This document shows, piece by piece, positions 1 through 8,341 of a stretch of DNA of 8,341 nucleotides. Below the pieces are notes generated by a model. The model was not told the origin of the DNA. It was given only the letters and a program-made list of their open reading frames with translations, and did no database searches. A program made the position numbers and the translations under genes. The stretch is taken from the NCBI GenBank assembly GCA_947647645.1, contig CANSLE010000090.1, forward strand, positions 1-8,341. The letters are read 5' to 3'. How positions within the stretch are numbered: position 1 is the first letter of the stretch; every line of letters begins with the position of its first letter. Origin of the DNA: an uncultured Microbacterium sp. (GTDB taxonomy: Bacteria > Actinomycetota > Actinomycetes > Actinomycetales > Microbacteriaceae).

Positions 1-161
1 ACGGGCGCCGACGTCGTGGGGCCCTGCACGGCGCCGCCGACCCACGAGAGGGATGCCGGGATCATCGGGATCGCGAGGAACGCCAACGCCCCGACGGTGG
101 CCGCGCAGCCGACGCCGACGACCCACGCGATGAGCGCGTTCCTGCCGCCGATCCGGGCCAT
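1..161 (-). CDS. Hypothetical membrane protein, N-terminal part (cut by window edge)
   Basis: An open frame starts at ATG 161 and runs off the left edge, giving 53 complete codons with strong G/C at third positions, as in the neighbouring real genes. The product begins MARIGGRNALIAWVVGVG and has one hydrophobic stretch at about residues 9-36 after a short basic N-terminus (two Arg). This suits a signal anchor or first transmembrane helix, or an uncleaved signal peptide. An in-frame TAG lies 9 nt upstream of the ATG, so no longer start nearby is possible. A purine-rich GAGGG lies only 1 nt from the ATG, too close for a normal ribosome site, and a TAGCCT hexamer sits 6 nt upstream, suggesting leaderless expression. 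The gene follows rpoC on the same strand, separated by 97 nt and a strong hairpin, so it is probably its own transcription unit. I do not recognise the family. Confidence 0.6.
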   Translation of the reverse strand, partial: MARIGGRNALIAWVVGVGCAATVGALAFLAIPMIPASLSWVGGAVQGPTTSAP

Positions 162-167
162 GCCCTC

Positions 168-173
168 AGGCTA
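168..173 (-). promoter_or_regulatory. Candidate -10 element for a leaderless transcript
   Basis: TAGCCT fits the actinobacterial -10 pattern TAnnnT and is separated by 6 nt from the ATG at 161. With usual spacing, the A of the ATG would be the first transcribed base. The region 17 nt further upstream (GGAGGC) does not resemble TTGACA; a weak -35 is common in actinobacteria. This is a pattern match only. Confidence 0.35.
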
Positions 174-191
174 TCCCCGCCCCGCACACCG

Positions 192-212
192 CCTCCGCCG
201 ACACGGCGGAGG
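192..212. repeat. Second inverted repeat overlapping the rpoC terminator hairpin
   Basis: Arms 192-199 (CCTCCGCC) and 205-212 (GGCGGAGG) form a perfect 8-bp stem with a 5-nt loop. Bases 208-212 also belong to the 14-bp hairpin at 208-240, so the two structures cannot both form fully. It may be a fallback terminator or part of a composite one. Confidence 0.55.
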
Positions 213-240
213 GCCCCAGGAACATGTCCTGGGGCCCTCC
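208..240 (-). terminator. Strong hairpin after rpoC, probable terminator of the rpoBC operon
   Basis: A perfect 14-bp inverted repeat (arms 208-221 and 227-240, 5-nt loop) begins 18 nt after the rpoC stop codon. The stem is almost all G:C. No T-tract follows it on the minus strand, so it is not a classical intrinsic terminator. It matches the U-poor hairpin type often found after operons in high-GC actinobacteria, and may also protect the mRNA 3' end. Its last five bases on the minus strand are shared with the neighbouring hairpin. Confidence 0.75.
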
Positions 241-258
241 GGTCGGCTCTCGCCTCGA

Positions 259-4134
<3,876 letters not shown>

Positions 4135-4139
4135 TGGTT

Positions 4140-4144
4140 CTCCT
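4140..4144 (-). promoter_or_regulatory. Ribosome binding site of rpoC
   Basis: AGGAG with a 5-nt spacer to the GTG start codon. It supports GTG at 4134 as the start and independent ribosome loading in the 41-nt rpoB-rpoC gap. Confidence 0.8.
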
Positions 4145-4175
4145 GTGTCTCAGAAAGTTTCGTAACGGCCGCGGG

Positions 4176-7676
<3,501 letters not shown>

Positions 7677-7836
7677 GGGGATTACCTCCATGAGCCCGGG
7701 CAGGGGCTGGTTTCCTTGTCGTCAGGTGGAGTGCTCCGTTCCACTCCTGCACGACGGCCCCGATGATCCGGGGCACAGTCGCTCAACGCAGGCAGGCCGA
7801 CCACCATATGAGGGCATGGGGGAAGGGAGCGCAACT
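7677..7836 (-). other. rpoB 5' leader with several inverted repeats
   Basis: This non-coding stretch between the candidate promoter and the rpoB start holds three short perfect hairpins on the minus strand: 7757-7774 (6-bp stem GCCCCG/CGGGGC, 6-nt loop), 7728-7747 (6-bp stem GGAGTG/CACTCC, 8-nt loop) and 7693-7708 (5-bp stem AGCCC/GGGCT, 6-nt loop). The last lies directly before the ribosome binding site. The leader also contains short ATG-started frames without ribosome sites. I recognise no known riboswitch or ribosomal-protein leader in it. Confidence 0.4.
7684..7689 (-). promoter_or_regulatory. Ribosome binding site of rpoB; decides the TTG start
   Basis: GGAGGT, a near-perfect Shine-Dalgarno match, with a 7-nt spacer to TTG 7676. 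The only ATG in frame (7689-7691) overlaps this site and has no good ribosome site of its own, so TTG is the likely initiation codon. Confidence 0.85.
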
Positions 7837-7840
7837 ACCC

Positions 7841-7869
7841 ACCCTAGTCCGCGCGACGCGCCATGTCCA
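7841..7869 (-). promoter_or_regulatory. Candidate rpoB promoter (TGGACA-N17-TAGGGT)
   Basis: On the minus strand TGGACA (7864-7869) matches TTGACA at five of six positions. It is followed after exactly 17 bp by TAGGGT (7841-7846), which fits the actinobacterial TAnnnT -10. Transcription would start near 7834-7836 and give an rpoB leader of about 160 nt. A weaker second option, TTGCGC-N18-CATATG (7805-7834), would give a leader of about 120 nt. No start site is proven from sequence alone. Confidence 0.5.
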
Positions 7870-7877
7870 GTCGAATC

Positions 7878-7906
7878 TTGACGCGTACCGGATGCTGCGG
7901 TATAAA
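7878..7906 (+). promoter_or_regulatory. Near-consensus sigma70-type promoter on the plus strand, antisense to pxpC
   Basis: TTGACG (7878-7883) is followed after exactly 17 bp by TATAAA (7901-7906): five of six matches to each of TTGACA and TATAAT. Such an A/T-rich -10 stands out in this G/C-rich DNA. Transcription would start near 7913 and run rightward, against the 3' end of the pxpC-like gene. It sits back to back with the rpoB promoter candidate, the two -35 hexamers being 8 bp apart. No credible protein gene lies downstream in the window. Confidence 0.45.
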
Positions 7907-7939
7907 CGCGCGATATGCCCCCGGCGGACGCGGCATCCG
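7889..7939. repeat. Imperfect inverted repeat just after the pxpC stop
   Basis: Arms CGGATGCTGCG (7889-7899) and CGCGGCATCCG (7929-7939) pair at 10 of 11 positions with a 29-nt spacer. On the minus strand the first arm starts 6 nt after the pxpC stop, so it could be a weak terminator or 3' stabiliser; no T-tract follows. The spacer holds the plus-strand TATAAA. Confidence 0.3.
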
Positions 7940-7945
7940 TCCCGG

Positions 7946-8341
7946 TCAGACGACGGTCCGCGCGTGGCGGAAGCGGATGCGCGTTCCCGGCCGGGCCTGC
8001 CCGAGCACGTCCCGATCGGCATCCGCCACCACCGCCACGACCGGGTAGCCGCCCGTCACCGGGCCGTCCGGGCCGAGGACGACGGGGCGTCCGTCCGGCG
8101 GCACCTGCATCGCCCCCGGCAGCATCCCCTCGCTGGCGATCTCGGACATGTCGGCGCGCTCCAGCCCCGGCCCGTCGAGGCGGATGCCGACCCGGTCGGC
8201 CTGCTCGGAGACCGTCCAGGTCGCGTCGAACAGCGGCGCGAGGGAGCGGAAGCGATCGGCGCGCGGTCCCGGCGCGAGCGCGATCTCGAGGTCTCGGGGC
8301 GGCGGGGTCCACGGCCGCAGATCGCCGGCGGGGACCGGCCC
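7946..8341 (-). CDS. pxpC: Biotin-dependent carboxyltransferase / 5-oxoprolinase subunit C (PxpC, KipA-like), C-terminal part
   Basis: The frame is open from the right edge and encodes the last 131 residues of a larger protein (about 300 aa or more is usual). Family signatures are clear: ..RVGIRLDGPGLER.., SEGMLPGAMQVPPDGRPVVL, then GPVTGGYPVVAVVADAD and a final RPGTRIRF strand. These belong to the C-terminal half of the carboxyltransferase domain of allophanate-hydrolase subunit 2 type (AHS2) proteins. In bacteria this family mostly works with PxpA and PxpB as an ATP-dependent 5-oxoprolinase that opens pyroglutamate to glutamate. KipA-type regulators and urea-amidolyase domains are alternatives that the fragment cannot exclude. 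The partners PxpA and PxpB would lie outside the window. The stop is TGA at 7946; rpoB starts 269 nt later on the same strand, but a separate promoter makes a shared transcript unlikely. Confidence 0.85.
   Translation of the reverse strand, partial: GPVPAGDLRPWTPPPRDLEIALAPGPRADRFRSLAPLFDATWTVSEQADRVGIRLDGPGLERADMSEIASEGMLPGAMQVPPDGRPVVLGPDGPVTGGYPVVAVVADADRDVLGQARPGTRIRFRHARTVV

Noticed and set aside
4135..4175. A possible separate promoter or attenuator between rpoB and rpoC
   Set aside because: The 41-nt gap has a ribosome site but no convincing promoter hexamers or hairpin.
7689..7691. ATG as the rpoB start codon
   Set aside because: It overlaps the ribosome binding site GGAGGT, which is ideally placed for TTG at 7676.
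7722..8312. A 196-codon minus-strand frame covering the end of pxpC and the rpoB leader
   Set aside because: It is out of frame with the recognisable PxpC C-terminus and its product is Arg/Ala/Pro-rich low-complexity sequence.
7915..8341. Plus-strand frame starting at ATG 7915 behind the TATAAA element, open to the window edge
   Set aside because: The product is almost only Arg, Pro, Ala and Gly, and it lies opposite well-conserved pxpC codons; most likely non-coding even if the promoter is active.

Overview
The window carries the core RNA polymerase operon rpoB-rpoC of a high-GC actinobacterium, transcribed right to left on the minus strand. It is flanked by two partial genes on the same strand. 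The very high G/C at third codon positions, the actinobacterial insertion in the RpoC N-terminal region (about residues 141-228) and the close agreement of RpoB with mycobacterial RpoB point to the Actinomycetes. The RpoB N-terminus (MAAARNA.., then ..PKNGR..) and the overall style suggest Microbacteriaceae, probably Microbacterium or a close relative. The genus is an inference from memory of the family, not a computed placement.

Layout from right to left, in the direction of transcription. At 8341-7946 lies the last 131 codons of a biotin-dependent carboxyltransferase / PxpC (5-oxoprolinase subunit C, KipA-like) protein. A 269-bp intergenic region (7945-7677) follows. It contains a plausible rpoB promoter (TGGACA-N17-TAGGGT), a roughly 160-nt structured leader, and a near-consensus promoter-like sequence on the opposite strand (TTGACG-N17-TATAAA). 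rpoB runs 7676-4176, starting at TTG behind a strong GGAGGT. After a 41-nt gap comes rpoC (4134-259), starting at GTG behind AGGAG. A strong 14-bp hairpin (208-240) sits 18 nt after the rpoC stop and overlaps a second, competing hairpin (192-212). At 161-1 is the N-terminus of an unrecognised small membrane protein, cut by the window edge and possibly translated from a leaderless mRNA.

RpoB and RpoC together form the catalytic centre of RNA polymerase and both look intact: the rifampicin region, the NADFDGD metal site, both zinc sites, the bridge helix and the trigger loop are all present. I found no CRISPR, mobile element, tRNA/rRNA or evident new system. The long open frames on the plus strand opposite rpoB and rpoC are compositional shadows. 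What merits a second look is in the non-coding parts: the antisense promoter, the rpoB leader, the overlapping hairpins after rpoC and the leaderless-type start at the left edge.
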